Position numbers and translations under genes: made by a program
The notes under the pieces: model-generated
Database searches by the model: none
Told to the model about the DNA's origin: nothing
The model's input: only the letters and a program-made list of their open reading frames with translations
Assembly (NCBI GenBank): GCA_002099365.1
Contig: MSED01000010.1
Coordinates: 186,001 to 250,000 of the forward strand
Reading direction: 5' to 3'
Origin: Phialophora verrucosa
Lineage: Eukaryota > Ascomycota > Eurotiomycetes > Chaetothyriales > Herpotrichiellaceae
DNA length: 64,000 nucleotides
Shown: positions 54,894 to 64,000 of the stretch, one piece after another
Position numbering within the stretch: position 1 is the stretch's first letter
How the letters are laid out: every line of letters starts with the position of its first letter

Positions 54894-55694
54894 ATGGAAA
54901 CTGTCAAGAACACAGTCAGCCACCTCCTGGGCGGCAACAAGGAGAACGTAAGCAAGAGTCCTTCCATCTATCTGACTGAAGCCATACCTGACCAAGGCAA
55001 CACACACACACAGTCATCCGAAGAACACAGGTAATTCTATCTACGAGACCCCTACCGTATCGTCGGCTGGACAAACTAAACTGACACCGGGCTTAGCAGC
55101 CATCATCACCTCCCAGGCCACCACAAGCAACACGACGACCAAACCGCGAGCACCACTTCCCCCAGCAGCGACAACCAGCACCACCACCAACAGAATGCCT
55201 CCCCGGCTGACGCCCCTTCCAAGCCCACCTCGGCCGGCAACAGCGGCAACAACGACCAACAAGCCCAGCCTGCCGAGGGGGGCGGCATGGATCGAGTCCA
55301 ATCCCCCGACCAGGGACCCGACCCCGCTCTCGTCGGCGGTGCCAACCCAACCGACAAACTCAGCGGCACCGCCGCCCCGGGCAGCCACAGCGCCTTGTTT
55401 GGCCTGACCCCGGATGGGAAGAAGAACACCGAAACGTCCAAGGGCAGCGGCGCCCCGCAGGCCGCGCACAGCGAGTCCACCGCCGTAGGGGGAGGCAAAC
55501 CGGCCAAAGAAGGTGATACCAGCTCTCGCGCCCCCACGGGCAACACGGAGGTCAGTGAACAGTTGAACAAGGCCGAGGCCGCGCCCGAGCAGAAGGGCGG
55601 CCAGAGGACCGATCCCGCGCCGTTGCCTGCCGAGGGGGGGACGAAGCCTGGTGCTGGTGCTACGGGGTTGCAGCAGGGTAGTGGCAATGTTTGA
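54894..55694 (+). CDS. Small hydrophilic protein with a 17-base microexon, unknown
   Basis: Three exons (54894-54947, 55014-55030, 55097-55694) encode 222 residues. Frame holds only if the 17-base middle exon is used (phases 0 and 2); it yields SSEEH between METVKNTVSHLLGGNKEN and a His/Gln-rich run SSHHHLPGHHKQHDDQ. The remainder is low-complexity, rich in Gly, Ala, Pro, Asp, Lys and Gln, with no hydrophobic helix. A short ordered-looking motif, LSGTAAPGSHSALFGLTPDG, sits mid-protein, and EVSEQLNKAE follows later. The composition resembles hydrophilic, stress- or conidiation-associated fungal proteins, but I do not recognise a family. The first intron ends in a (CA)n tract before the CAG acceptor. 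Antisense frames across exon 3 are composition artefacts. Confidence 0.7.
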
Positions 55695-56125
55695 GCGTGG
55701 ACCACCGTGGAAGTGAAGGTTGTAGTGAGATTTATTTGTATCCTCCGAGAAAACACGAGAGGAAGAAGAAAAAATAACCGAAAGAAACACCCAGCCAACA
55801 CGGAGTCGAAAGAGGTGAGGCGACGTTATGATATGTAGCGTGTGTTCTACTGGTGCGGCAGCCAAAAGGGGCGCGAATGTGACAACAGTGGATAATTTTT
55901 GTCCATCTGTTCATGCCATGCCATGTCGACACAGGAGATGAGGTTCAAATATATGTATTATACATTTCGTTAACTCTATCCTCCCGCCGCTGGTGTGCGG
56001 CGCAACACGTCCGTTTCTACAGAGAACCGTCGCACTCTCCATCCCGTCGACAAACTCGTTGACTGTTCATCCCCGTGAAGGAAGGGCCAAAGAAGTGGAG
56101 TTGCGTTCGCAGAGGGTATTCATTC
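55695..56125. other. Convergent spacer
   Basis: 431 bases between the stops of two convergent genes, holding their 3' ends. Nothing else seen. Confidence 0.6.
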
Positions 56126-57223
56126 TTACAACCTCCCACCAGTATCACTTTCTACATACAACCCTCTCTCTTTGATCCAATCTCCCACGCCGGGCCCGAC
56201 CAGCCCTCTCACTTGATCCCAGTTCCCTTCCCTAACCGCGTCCCTTACCTTGGTACTACTCACGCCCTCGGCTTCTCCGTCCTCGTCCACAACCAGGTCC
56301 ACCCTGTCAGCCCACTCTCTTTTCATTCCCTCTTTCTCCAGCGACCCTTCCCGGATGCCATCGAGGTACTTCATCTGGCCTTCGGTCGTGGTAAAGTCAG
56401 GTGTTTTGGGCCCAGCACCAGCACCGGCGCTTGATCCGGCCCCGGTCTTCTGCGCATCCTTCAAGTTCTCGCTCGGACTGTCCGGGTCGACTCGGATCGT
56501 CGCCCTCACGCGGTGGTGCTTCAGAAAGGGCTCCAGTGCCGACAACGGCGGGTCATGCTTCGGATAGTACTTCGGGGTGAAGATGCGAAGAAGCGTGTCA
56601 AAGCCCGTCAAGTGGATCTGCTCGACGACGCCATCCGCCCGATCCGGGTTCTCGTACACGTTACTGGCTGTGATCGAGCTGGCCTTGTCCACGAAGTAAG
56701 GCAGCTTGGTGATGCCAATGTCGATGATCGGCGCCTCCGCCGTCTCGGGAGGAGGATCTGTCGCTTCCGAGGTCTTGAACGGGGACGCCGAGGCAGGAAC
56801 AGAAGGGGAAGCACGTGTTGAAGAGAAACACGACCGTAGGTCCTGCGCCGCCAGGGTCATCATGACGATCCGGTCTTCAAAGTCCGCGGGCTTGGGTTTC
56901 TTATCGGCGTTGACTGTCGCGAGCAGGAACAACACTCTGGGCGTTTCGCTCTGGCTTTGATCTTTCTTCTCCGACTTTGAGCGCTGCGATTTGAGCGCGG
57001 TCTTGACGAGGCTGGAGTGGGCCTTTGACGGGGGGTTGAAACTCGAGTCCAGCACATAGAGTGTCCTGGTGGGGATTGGTTTGCCATGGCTGGGCGCCGA
57101 TGATGGAGGGATGGTATGTAGGATTCGGAATGCCGATGATGAGGCAGCAAAGTCTTTTAGCGATTTTGAAAACTCGGTCCGGAGAGACTGCAGTGCTAGC
57201 AGGTCCAGGGTCGCTGGGGACAT
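56126..57223 (-). CDS. POF1: POF1-type nicotinamide-nucleotide adenylyltransferase-like protein
   Basis: Single exon, 365 residues from the ATG at 57223. It is a nucleotidylyltransferase of the HxGH superfamily: LDSSFNPPSKAH at about residues 58-69 is the variant (T/H)xxH nucleotide-binding motif seen in POF1-like proteins. VSSTKVRDAV at about 321-330 is the ISSTxxR motif that binds the triphosphate. GFDTLLRIFTPKYY carries the middle acidic motif region. Family members resemble NMN adenylyltransferases of NAD synthesis, and yeast Pof1 is implicated in filamentation and protein quality control, so the exact substrate is uncertain. A Gly/Ala-rich insert (about 260-275) is probably a loop. It shares a 455-base divergent promoter with the ribosomal P1 gene. 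Confidence 0.88.
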   Translation of the reverse strand: MSPATLDLLALQSLRTEFSKSLKDFAASSSAFRILHTIPPSSAPSHGKPIPTRTLYVLDSSFNPPSKAHSSLVKTALKSQRSKSEKKDQSQSETPRVLFLLATVNADKKPKPADFEDRIVMMTLAAQDLRSCFSSTRASPSVPASASPFKTSEATDPPPETAEAPIIDIGITKLPYFVDKASSITASNVYENPDRADGVVEQIHLTGFDTLLRIFTPKYYPKHDPPLSALEPFLKHHRVRATIRVDPDSPSENLKDAQKTGAGSSAGAGAGPKTPDFTTTEGQMKYLDGIREGSLEKEGMKREWADRVDLVVDEDGEAEGVSSTKVRDAVREGNWDQVRGLVGPGVGDWIKERGLYVESDTGGRL

Positions 57224-57678
57224 GGCCAATTCCTGTTAGGCTCTTACTACGTGAGTGTGTGTGGAAGCAGTCCGACAAATGAACGAGTCGTGACTGAGGT
57301 AATTCTTCCAACCGGCCTCAAGAACGGATTGCGGATCGAAATTCCCTGGATATGCCCAGTTGTACTGTATATGTCTAGGGCTGTCGCTTCCTTGAGACGT
57401 GCCGCCAGCGACAGGACTCGAAGAGGATGGCCTCTTCGTCCGGTGGGAGAAGCGACTGCATGACGCCATTGGTCGGTTTCTCAGCCTGACGAGTTCAGCC
57501 ACAAGGCTACAAATTGGAAATGAGCGTGTATCACGTGATCGAACTTTCTGCTTGGCGCGCTAATCGCACAACCAAATTCCGGCCGACAGCCACTTTCGAG
57601 CGCTTGCGCGCAGCATCGACTTCACCTTCCACTTCCTCGACACTCAATCAAACAGACTTCTCTTCAAACCGAGTCAAG
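57224..57678. promoter_or_regulatory. Divergent promoter region, POF1-like and RPP1
   Basis: 455 bases between start codons pointing apart. It contains a palindromic ATCACGTGAT at 57528-57537. The last 100 bases before the P1 start are pyrimidine-rich on the + strand, consistent with a ribosomal-protein leader. Confidence 0.6.
57530..57535. promoter_or_regulatory. CACGTG E-box within a 10-base palindrome
   Basis: CACGTG is the binding core of Cbf1-type bHLH factors, which act on ribosomal-protein genes in several ascomycetes. It sits about 145 bases upstream of the P1 start. Function inferred from sequence and position. Confidence 0.5.
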
Positions 57679-58245
57679 ATGTCGACCGCCGAGCTCGCCA
57701 GCTCTTATGCCGCTCTCATCCTCGCCGACGATGGCATCGAGATCACCGTATGGACACCCCCCTCCAATCCCGTCTCAACCCACCCTCGTCCACAAATCCA
57801 GTTGGGAGACGAGAGACGAGAGATGAGAGAACATGAGATGCAACAGATCACTGACTCACGCTCCTTTATCTAGGCCGATAAACTGAACACCCTCATCAAG
57901 GCCGCCGGGATTGTTGACGTCGAACCGATCTGGGCCACCCTCTTCGCCAAGGCCCTCGAAGGCAAGGATGTGAAGGACCTGCTCCTGAACGTCGGTTCCG
58001 GCGGTGGCGCCGCCGCCTCGGCTCCTGCTGCAGGTGGTGCCACTGCCGGGGGTGCCGCCGCCGCCGAGGAGGCTCCCAAGGAAGAGGAGAAAGAAGAAGG
58101 TGCGTCTGTTCCCGCGCCGACCCCGAGAACGTCGTGTTCTTCCGGCATGGCGCGTGCGTGGGAGACTGAATGCCGACTGACCTGTGTGTGATGTACAGAG
58201 AAGGAAGAGTCCGACGAGGATATGGGTTTCGGCCTGTTCGACTAA
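57679..58245 (+). CDS. RPP1: 60S acidic ribosomal stalk protein P1
   Basis: Three exons (57679-57747, 57874-58099, 58199-58245) encode 113 residues. The N-terminal domain (MSTAELASSYAALILADDGIEIT, then ADKLNTLIKAAGIVDVEPIW) is the helical dimerisation part of P1. An Ala/Gly hinge follows, then an acidic region, and the invariant ending ESDEDMGFGLFD that contacts translation factors. The Tyr-Ala-Ala start region separates P1 from P2, which begins MKYLAAYLLL. P1 pairs with P2 on P0 to form the ribosome stalk. Intron 1 (126 bases, phase 0) and intron 2 (99 bases, phase 1) are regular GT..AG. The last exon carries only the C-terminal 15 residues. Confidence 0.97.
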
Positions 58246-59046
58246 GCTGGCGTGCTTGGTTTTGCTCAACCTCGTTCTCCTGCGCCGGTATTACCGCCTC
58301 CGCCCATCTCGGCTTGACTTGTCGGAGTCCAAGAAGATGGTGGTGTTGATCACGACTCGCTTGCAGCTGCGCCTTCACTGACACCGAACGATCGATCCGC
58401 CGAGCGACCGACCGAACGAACCCTGGAGGTGTGTCTTGTGTCTTGTGTCTGTCGGGACGGGAGAATGGAGGAAGCCACTCGGGATGGGCATTCGTGGATA
58501 TCAAAAACGTCGAGAAACATCGGTCCGGGACGAGCTATGGCCGGCTAAGACTCATGCGGACTTATCAGAGCCACACAGCCAGCATTCTCGAGAACTTGAT
58601 ACACAGATTGTCAATCGTTGACGCCTTGCTTCGTTGATTGGTGTTCCATGCGTGTGCACGTGCCTGCCTGCCTGCCTGTCTGGCCACTCCCTTGGTGGGC
58701 AACTATGTCGTTGACGGTGAGGTTTCCGATCGGTCCCTTTTCCTCCAGACCTCGTTTCTTGTCCGCGCGGCTCACCTCTAAACCATGTCCCTTCTACGCT
58801 CCCAGACGGGGTATAGTATACTGTCAGCCGCATGTTCTCTGCGATGTGCCCTTCACACTCGGTTCGTGGAGAATGACTCGTGCAGCTTTCCACGTCTCCA
58901 TTATTGCAGGCCAATGGCGGCTATTCGCGATTCCGCTTCAAGCACCTTCTGCTTGCGTCTGCACTGGGCCCGAAACCTGCCCAAGAATCACGGCATCTCA
59001 AGAGAATTCCGGGCCGCGGCCTGCGACGTCGAGGACGTGCTTGTAT

Positions 59047-59074
59047 TGTGTGTGTGTGTGTGTGTGTGTGTGTG
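59047..59074 (+). repeat. (TG)14 microsatellite
   Basis: Fourteen uninterrupted TG units. Simple repeat; likely polymorphic between strains. Confidence 0.95.
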
Positions 59075-59336
59075 CTCGTACATTACTCCGTCCAGTCCTA
59101 AGCGGTTAGTTATGTACGTCGACACTCCAAGTGCCGGTTCTCCACTTCCTCCACTCCATACCATCATCTTCCATGGGCATCAGGCGAGATCATTATCACT
59201 CTGACTTCCTCGTATCCTTCTGTCTATCCGTCTATCCAAGGCTTGCTGTACTCTGTTGGGATATAGCAGGAATATATATCTCATATAAGTGTGCTGTCGA
59301 CCAGCAGGAACGGAGCTCTCTCTTTCCCACCAGACA

Positions 59337-59342
59337 TATAAA
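59337..59342 (+). promoter_or_regulatory. TATA box of the Fe-ADH gene
   Basis: TATAAA 129 bases before the start codon, followed by a C/T-rich stretch. A second AT-rich element (ATATATAT) lies near 59272. Assigned from sequence and position. Confidence 0.45.
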
Positions 59343-59470
59343 CCTCTCCACCCCACAAGCCCAACCTTGCAGACGGGCAGGGCAGGTGGTTATCATTCAT
59401 ACCATCTGCTATTATCATCATTATTATACTTAATTACACAGGGCATTCCCCCAGAACAGCACAGCAGACC

Positions 59471-60784
59471 ATGCCATTCACCTTCGGCACCGACCACCTC
59501 GAACCGGCCTTCGCCGACCGTCCAGTCCCCCGGATAACATGGGGCTTGCGGTTCGACGAAGCCTGCGCCCACCACATCATGCACACGCTGCATTGCTCGC
59601 GCGTGTACATTGTCGCGTCGCGCTCTCTATCGACCAACACGGATGCGCTCACGCGACTGCGCGCCGCGCTGGGCGACAGGGTGGTCGGCCAGAGGGTCGG
59701 CATGACGCCCCACACGCACTGGAACGAAGTGCTGGAGATCGCGCAGGACGCGGCGCCCAAGCAGCCGGACTGCATCGTCACGCTGGGCGCCGGGTCGTTG
59801 ACCGACGCCGTCAAGGTCATCTCCTGGATGCTGGCCAACGGCATCACCACCTCGGAGGGCCTGGAGGAGCTGTTGGCCTTTTCATCGTCTTCCTCCGCCT
59901 CCTCGTCGTCATCATCTGGCTCCCCATCGTTCAAGGACCCGGAGATCTACCACGTCGCCATCCCCACGAGCCTCTCCGGCGGCGAATACCAGAGCATCGC
60001 GGGCGTGACGCGCGACGACGGCACGAATGCCAAAGTGTTGTTCCAGCCGCCGACGCGCAACCCGAACCTCGTGGTCCTGGACCCAGAACTCACGACCACG
60101 ACGCCGGAGCGCATCTGGCTCAGCACGGGCGTCCGGGCCGTGGACCACTGCGTCGAGACGCTGTGCAGTCTCCTCTCCAACGCCAAGGGCGACGCCGAGG
60201 CCGAGAAGGGACTGCTGCGACTGGTCCCCGCGCTGATCACGACGCACGCCGACCCACGCGACCTGGACGCGCGCTACGAGACCATGCGCGGCGTGATCGA
60301 GGCCATGTCCGCGGTCGGGAGCGGCGTGCCCCTCGGCGCCAGCCATGCCATAGGCCACCAGCTCGGTCCGCTGGGCGTCGGCCACGGCGAGACGAGCTGC
60401 ATCCTGCTGCCGGCTGTGTGTAAGTGGAATGAGCGCGTCGGCGCCAACGTCCAGCGCCAGGCCTACACCAGAGACGTGCTGCTCAGGTCGCCCGTCGTGA
60501 GGCGGCTCGTGGACGCGAAATATGGTCCCGGGGCCGCGGGGGCGGGAAAGGGGGGTACTAGTGATAAAGACGCGGTCCAGAAGAAGGTCGATCTAGGAGA
60601 CATTCTCGACGTGATCTTCCGCGAGATGGGCATGCCGCGGACGTTGAAGGACGTGGGAGTCGGGCGGGATAAACTGGAACTGCTGGCCCGGAACAGCCTG
60701 AAGGACCATTGGATCCAGACCAATGCGAAGCCCATCACCGAGATGGAGCAGGTCATGCAGATTTTGGAGATGGTGGTGGAATGA
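59471..60784 (+). CDS. Iron-type alcohol dehydrogenase / maleylacetate reductase-like
   Basis: Single exon, 437 residues. The NAD(P)-binding half carries GAGSLTDAVK at about 106-115 and IPTSLSGGEY at 164-173, characteristic of the iron-containing ADH superfamily. Metal ligands expected in helical positions are present: H226 in AVDHCVET, H292 and H296 in ASHAIGHQLGPLGVGHGE, with a further His at 305. GHQLGPLGVGHGETSC is close to the maleylacetate-reductase branch, which reduces maleylacetate to 3-oxoadipate in aromatic breakdown, but no intradiol dioxygenase is nearby, so another alcohol or aldehyde substrate is possible. A run of Ser at about 138-150 is an unusual insertion in a loop. No targeting peptide; probably cytosolic. 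Confidence 0.93.
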   Translation: MPFTFGTDHLEPAFADRPVPRITWGLRFDEACAHHIMHTLHCSRVYIVASRSLSTNTDALTRLRAALGDRVVGQRVGMTPHTHWNEVLEIAQDAAPKQPDCIVTLGAGSLTDAVKVISWMLANGITTSEGLEELLAFSSSSSASSSSSSGSPSFKDPEIYHVAIPTSLSGGEYQSIAGVTRDDGTNAKVLFQPPTRNPNLVVLDPELTTTTPERIWLSTGVRAVDHCVETLCSLLSNAKGDAEAEKGLLRLVPALITTHADPRDLDARYETMRGVIEAMSAVGSGVPLGASHAIGHQLGPLGVGHGETSCILLPAVCKWNERVGANVQRQAYTRDVLLRSPVVRRLVDAKYGPGAAGAGKGGTSDKDAVQKKVDLGDILDVIFREMGMPRTLKDVGVGRDKLELLARNSLKDHWIQTNAKPITEMEQVMQILEMVVE

Positions 60785-61456
60785 GATTGGAGCCTAAGTC
60801 TGCTTGGTGTAGCAGTAGCAATCTTTCAAAATGATCTTTTTGGGCTGGAAGAGCTTTCTTTTCGCCAGAGTATCCAAAACTGCGAAGCATGAAGCACAAT
60901 CCACGATCCACGAACTGCGAACCGCTTGTTGGTACGCTTATCTGCTCTCATTTCATCCGCGGTAGACGAAGTATCTTAGCGCATTTAGATTCAAGCGCCA
61001 CTTCTCCCAGGAGGAGGTTGGTGACATCCTTCCAGTGATTGCCTCTCGCGGTGCGGTGCGCGCTCGTCCTGTAACAGGACAGTGCAGACGGGGGCGATGC
61101 TTCGCTCCGAGCCTGCCTTTGGAAGATATCTTGGGATGCATATCCTGAACAAGCCGATGAATGTACTGTACCTCAGCTATTGGGCCTCTGTCGTCTATGG
61201 AGTGAGAGAGTGAGAGAGTGAGTGTTTCTTGCTCTTGCATAAATCACTGTTTTAATGTTTCATTGTTCCATTGTTCCTGGCGTGTGTGACACTCTAGGAT
61301 CTTGCTTTCCCGTCGCAGTGTATTCAAAAATCCAACGTGTCCGCCGTTGGAGAATTTCATGCCAGATCTCCCTCCAGCACGATCCAGCCCACCAAGAAGT
61401 GATGCCTGCCTAGACCAGTCTTTGCTGCTTTCTTCTCGCACAGGATCAAACCCCCA
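60785..61456. other. Convergent spacer
   Basis: 672 bases between the stops of the Fe-ADH gene (+) and an F-box/LRR-like gene (-). A GTGAGAGA repeat lies near 61201-61220. No gene recognised. Confidence 0.55.
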
Positions 61457-62530
61457 TCACGCATTCCCCCAAGCCGTGCACTCATACCGGCCAGCCCCGT
61501 CGCCGGTATCCCTGAAGAGCTTCACGTCCAACTTGCGTAACAACTTCACCAGATCCTGCCGTTCCTGCGTTTCGTCCGCATTCCGTCTACTGGGATTGCC
61601 GCGCCAGATGCGGCCGACCTGCCGATAGCACTGGCCGCAAGAACACGCGTTGGTGTCCGCCCAGGCGGCCTCGCGCTCGAAAAGGGTGATCTCGACGAGG
61701 CTGGGCAGGTGCAGGCGCGCCTTGGCGGCAATGACGCTGGCGACGATGTCGCGCCGGTACCCTGGCAGACGCATCACCTGCTCCATGTCCATGTCCAAGG
61801 TGAGCGTCTCGAGGCCGTTGGGGAGGAGGTCGGCGAACGAGGAGGCCGACCGTGTGACGATGACGGGGTGGTCGGGGAGTCGATGCGGGCACAGGTGGCG
61901 GCCGAGGTACATCGACGGGTCGATCTTGAGGTGGAGCAGCGTCTTCATGTGCCGCAGAGACGGCAACAGTGTGATCTCCGCCGGTTTGTGGACGACGTCG
62001 TCGTACCCGAGTGTCAGGCTATTGAGGGAGCAAGACACGTTGCGGAGCGTGTTGGCGAGCTCGTCTAACAAGACGCCCCCTCGGTTGTCGGATGGTCTTG
62101 TCAATGTGAATGCTCGGAGATCGGTGCAGGCGCGGAAGAGCTGAACCAGAGCGTCGGCGTCGATGCGGACTTGGTGCAGTTCGAGCCTTGAAATCCGGCC
62201 CAGCGGGCTGAGGTTTTCGATTGCCGGGTAGGAGCAGCGGCTGGATTGGGTCTTGTCGCTCGTAGAGACGACGCGAATATCCCAGAGCACCATGGCCTTC
62301 ATGCTCGGTTGCCCCATGTAATGGACTAGGGTGTCGGTGTCGATCGGGATCTGGAGCTCGTGGTTTCGATATGCGATCGCAGTTCCGAGGTGAAGAGTCT
62401 CAAGCATTGGACAGCGATGGCAGAAACGCAGGGCCGGCACATCTCTCTGATTGAGGGAGAGATATTGGCTGCTTTGAAGCTTCTCCGAGAGCATAGGCTC
62501 CAGCGGAAAGTAGAGAGGCTGTTGTTCCAT
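61457..62530 (-). CDS. F-box/LRR-like protein, paralogue 1
   Basis: About 357 residues in one exon as called. No F-box itself is visible, but irregular leucine-rich repeats run through most of it (CPMLETLHLGT, ISRLELHQV, TDLRAFTLTRP, SLNSLTLGYDD, GLETLTLDMDM). The segment from LLPSLRHMKTLLHLKIDPSMYLGR through DLLPNGLETLTLDMDMEQVMRLPGYRRD matches the neighbouring gene at 63103, which shows they are tandem paralogues. Since fungal relatives usually begin with an F-box, an upstream exon may be missing from this model. Such proteins serve as substrate adaptors of SCF ubiquitin ligases. A CSCGQC motif near residue 295 is a possible metal site. Confidence 0.7.
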   Translation of the reverse strand: MEQQPLYFPLEPMLSEKLQSSQYLSLNQRDVPALRFCHRCPMLETLHLGTAIAYRNHELQIPIDTDTLVHYMGQPSMKAMVLWDIRVVSTSDKTQSSRCSYPAIENLSPLGRISRLELHQVRIDADALVQLFRACTDLRAFTLTRPSDNRGGVLLDELANTLRNVSCSLNSLTLGYDDVVHKPAEITLLPSLRHMKTLLHLKIDPSMYLGRHLCPHRLPDHPVIVTRSASSFADLLPNGLETLTLDMDMEQVMRLPGYRRDIVASVIAAKARLHLPSLVEITLFEREAAWADTNACSCGQCYRQVGRIWRGNPSRRNADETQERQDLVKLLRKLDVKLFRDTGDGAGRYECTAWGNA

Positions 62531-63102
62531 GATTAGGGTGAGCCTGAGTGTGATACTGTGTAGCTAGACATATGATTCTTGTCATCCGTGGCTTGTCGCT
62601 GGAAGTGGGAGAAGAAGAGAGTAGGCTTAATATTAGTTAATTAAGATGCGCGAACAATAGCAGGCAGTGGGCGTGACAGCAACACCCGTGACCGTGAAGT
62701 GAATATTGAACTGCACAAGGGCAGTAGAAGCTTGAATAATCCATTGTTGCTGTGTATAGTTATAGAACCAGTCTGTCAGTGCGTGAGTGAACGACGTGTT
62801 TGCGACAATAAGCCGGAAAACGCTGTAGCAAGGCTGTGGCAAGGCTGCATCTTGGCAGGGGCGCCACAGTCGACTTGTGGTTTATCAACATTGCGTCTAG
62901 TCCAGAGAGTGCTCACTCCGTAGGCAGATTGTAATGAACAAGGAACGGGCTTCGCTATTCCTGTCAGGGAATCCCACAACAATGACTCCCAAAGTGCTAG
63001 ACAAAGAACTTGTCAGTATATCGAAACGAAGCATGCAAAACAGCCGGTCAAGATGGAGAATAAAGTATTTCTTGACATCCCCAACGCCATTCGGGAGTCG
63101 AT
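62531..63102. other. Spacer between tandem F-box/LRR-like genes
   Basis: 572 bases holding the promoter of paralogue 1 and the 3' end of paralogue 2. Could contain a missed first exon of paralogue 1. Nothing else recognised. Confidence 0.5.
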
Positions 63103-64000
63103 TTACTGCCCAGCGTCGCACCATCCGTAATTATCGTAACTGTCCAGTCTCACGTCGAGGGGTGGGATGGGAAAACGAGACGAGGCAAGCCACCAGTCCC
63201 GTTCATAGAAATCCATCGCTCGGCTTTCGACGCCCGCGTGCAGAAGCTGCCTTCCTAGTTTTTCGAGCTCGTCGGCCTCTGCTATCGGATCGAACCTGAT
63301 TGGACAGGGAGGATAGCAACCCATCGGGAAGTGCCCACGCGGCGGGCGGTGGGAAGTATTGGTGGAACATCTGTCGCTAGAGAGCGTTTTATCGTCAAAC
63401 CAGTTCATCAACCTGAGGTCTGCGAGACGGCCTTTCTCCGATATGATGCTGTGGATCAAGTCCGATTGGTAGTCTGGACAACGTTCAGTCTGCTCAAAGT
63501 CGATCGACAGTGTTAGCTCTTCTAGGCGCGGCGGCAGCAAACGAGCAAAGTCTTCCACTGGGAGGGTCGGTGGCGGATCTGGTGTTAATATCGGACAACG
63601 ACGGCGGCCAAGGAGCATCGCCGGGTCAACTTCGAGCACTCTCAATTTGGTAAAATCAGCAAAGGATGGCAACAAGCTCTGGTCGCGCCAGCGAGCTTTC
63701 TTGGTCTGCACCCTGTGGTCGTGCCATAGTCGGAGACACTGGATAGAATCCTTCACCTGTCTGAGAACCCGCCCCAGGTTTTCCAGAGTATTATGTCTTT
63801 CAGGGCCGGTGGAAATCATAGTGTGCCACCCATTTATCTGACACATAGCTTGCCACTGGCGTACGCACGAAATCGTAATGCCCAAACACTGTAGCTTGTT
63901 CAAGATGCGGAGGAGACAGAGCAAGGCGTCGGGATAGATATCGACAGCCTCGAGCTCCAACTCGGTGATTGTGGGATTGAGACCGTCAATCTGCGGGATA
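63103..64000 (-). CDS. F-box/LRR-like protein, paralogue 2, 5' end cut by the window edge
   Basis: The frame is open from the stop at 63103 to the right end of the window, so about 298 C-terminal residues are present and the start lies outside. LLPSFADFTKLRVLEVDPAMLLGRRRC, then the DFARLLPPRLEELTLSIDFEQ segment and RCPDYQSDLIHSIISEKGRL correspond to the same regions of paralogue 1 in the same order and spacing. The visible N-terminal part has leucine-rich segments (LLRILNKLQCLGI, DSIQCLRLW). Likely an SCF adaptor relative; substrate unknown. No frameshift is seen in the part present. Confidence 0.75.
   Translation of the reverse strand, partial: IPQIDGLNPTITELELEAVDIYPDALLCLLRILNKLQCLGITISCVRQWQAMCQINGWHTMISTGPERHNTLENLGRVLRQVKDSIQCLRLWHDHRVQTKKARWRDQSLLPSFADFTKLRVLEVDPAMLLGRRRCPILTPDPPPTLPVEDFARLLPPRLEELTLSIDFEQTERCPDYQSDLIHSIISEKGRLADLRLMNWFDDKTLSSDRCSTNTSHRPPRGHFPMGCYPPCPIRFDPIAEADELEKLGRQLLHAGVESRAMDFYERDWWLASSRFPIPPLDVRLDSYDNYGWCDAGQ

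Larger units (their letters stand above)
58246..59470. other. Intergenic region between RPP1 and the Fe-ADH gene
   Basis: 1225 bases with the P1 3' end, a short CCTG run near 58662-58678, a (TG)14 microsatellite at 59047-59074 and, nearer the next gene, TATA-like elements. No gene recognised. Confidence 0.55.

Noticed and set aside
55041..55865. A 274-codon antisense frame across the microexon gene
   Set aside because: Gly/Val/Leu low-complexity product produced by Gln/Gly/Ala-rich sense codons; the sense strand has good introns.
59539..60423. A 294-codon Arg/Gly-rich frame overlapping the Fe-ADH
   Set aside because: Out-of-frame shadow of a GC-rich gene; no family features.
1..64000. CRISPR array, rRNA or intact transposon
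   Set aside because: No regularly spaced repeats, rRNA-like conserved sequence, transposase, reverse transcriptase or long terminal repeats were seen by eye. A systematic search was not possible here.

Overview
The window looks like nuclear DNA from a filamentous ascomycete (Pezizomycotina). Most genes have zero to four short GT..AG introns of about 40-150 bases. The gene content is typically fungal: a Zn2Cys6 regulator, a Yap/Pap1-type bZIP with the DUF3425-like tail, an MFS efflux pump, a CE16-type esterase, Ser/Thr-rich wall proteins, an RGS protein and an intron-containing tRNA-Ser. A Eurotiomycetes (Chaetothyriales-like) or Dothideomycetes origin is my guess from gene style only. I see no rRNA, CRISPR array, intact transposon or secondary-metabolite synthase.

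Layout. 1-3296 has no convincing gene. 3297-4324 is the bZIP regulator. 6832-9693 (-) is a vacuolar M28 membrane protease (PFF1 family). 13345-14145 is a luciferase-domain (DUF5519) membrane protein facing a secreted GDSL/CE16 esterase (14595-15844, -). An ATP-grasp enzyme (16733-17943, -) and a SANT-like coiled-coil protein (18806-19615, -) follow, the latter divergent from the COPII cargo receptor EMP24 (20267-21196). 22474-27755 is a trio: MFS pump (+), Zn2Cys6 regulator (-), SDR (+). A tRNA-Ser(AGA) with a 40-base intron lies at 28099-28219. Next come a small unknown two-exon gene, VPS20 and a convergent PITH-domain gene. A five-exon Ser/Thr-rich GPI-type wall protein occupies 33730-36206. 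A 1187-residue disordered orphan (36687-40250, -) is divergent from a RUS/DUF647 membrane protein (41139-42635). An RGS protein with a long pyrimidine-rich upstream region is at 45932-47056. After about 5 kb without genes comes a secreted Ser/Thr-rich protein with eight WxDW motifs (52075-54039). Then come a small hydrophilic protein with a 17-base microexon, a POF1-type nucleotidylyltransferase divergent from ribosomal P1, an iron-type alcohol dehydrogenase, and two tandem paralogous F-box/LRR-like genes, the last cut by the right edge.

How genes may work together. VPS20, EMP24 and PFF1 are separate housekeeping parts of the endomembrane and vacuole system, with no sign of co-regulation. The only cluster-like arrangement is the pump, regulator and SDR trio, which resembles a small detoxification or metabolite-handling module. 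The two Ser/Thr-rich proteins and the esterase are secreted or surface products. The most unusual material is the WxDW-repeat protein, the symmetric mini-exons of the wall protein, the 17-base microexon and the start/presequence question of the ATP-grasp gene.

Exon boundaries were derived by hand from splice consensus, frame continuity and family motifs; no alignment or transcript data were available.
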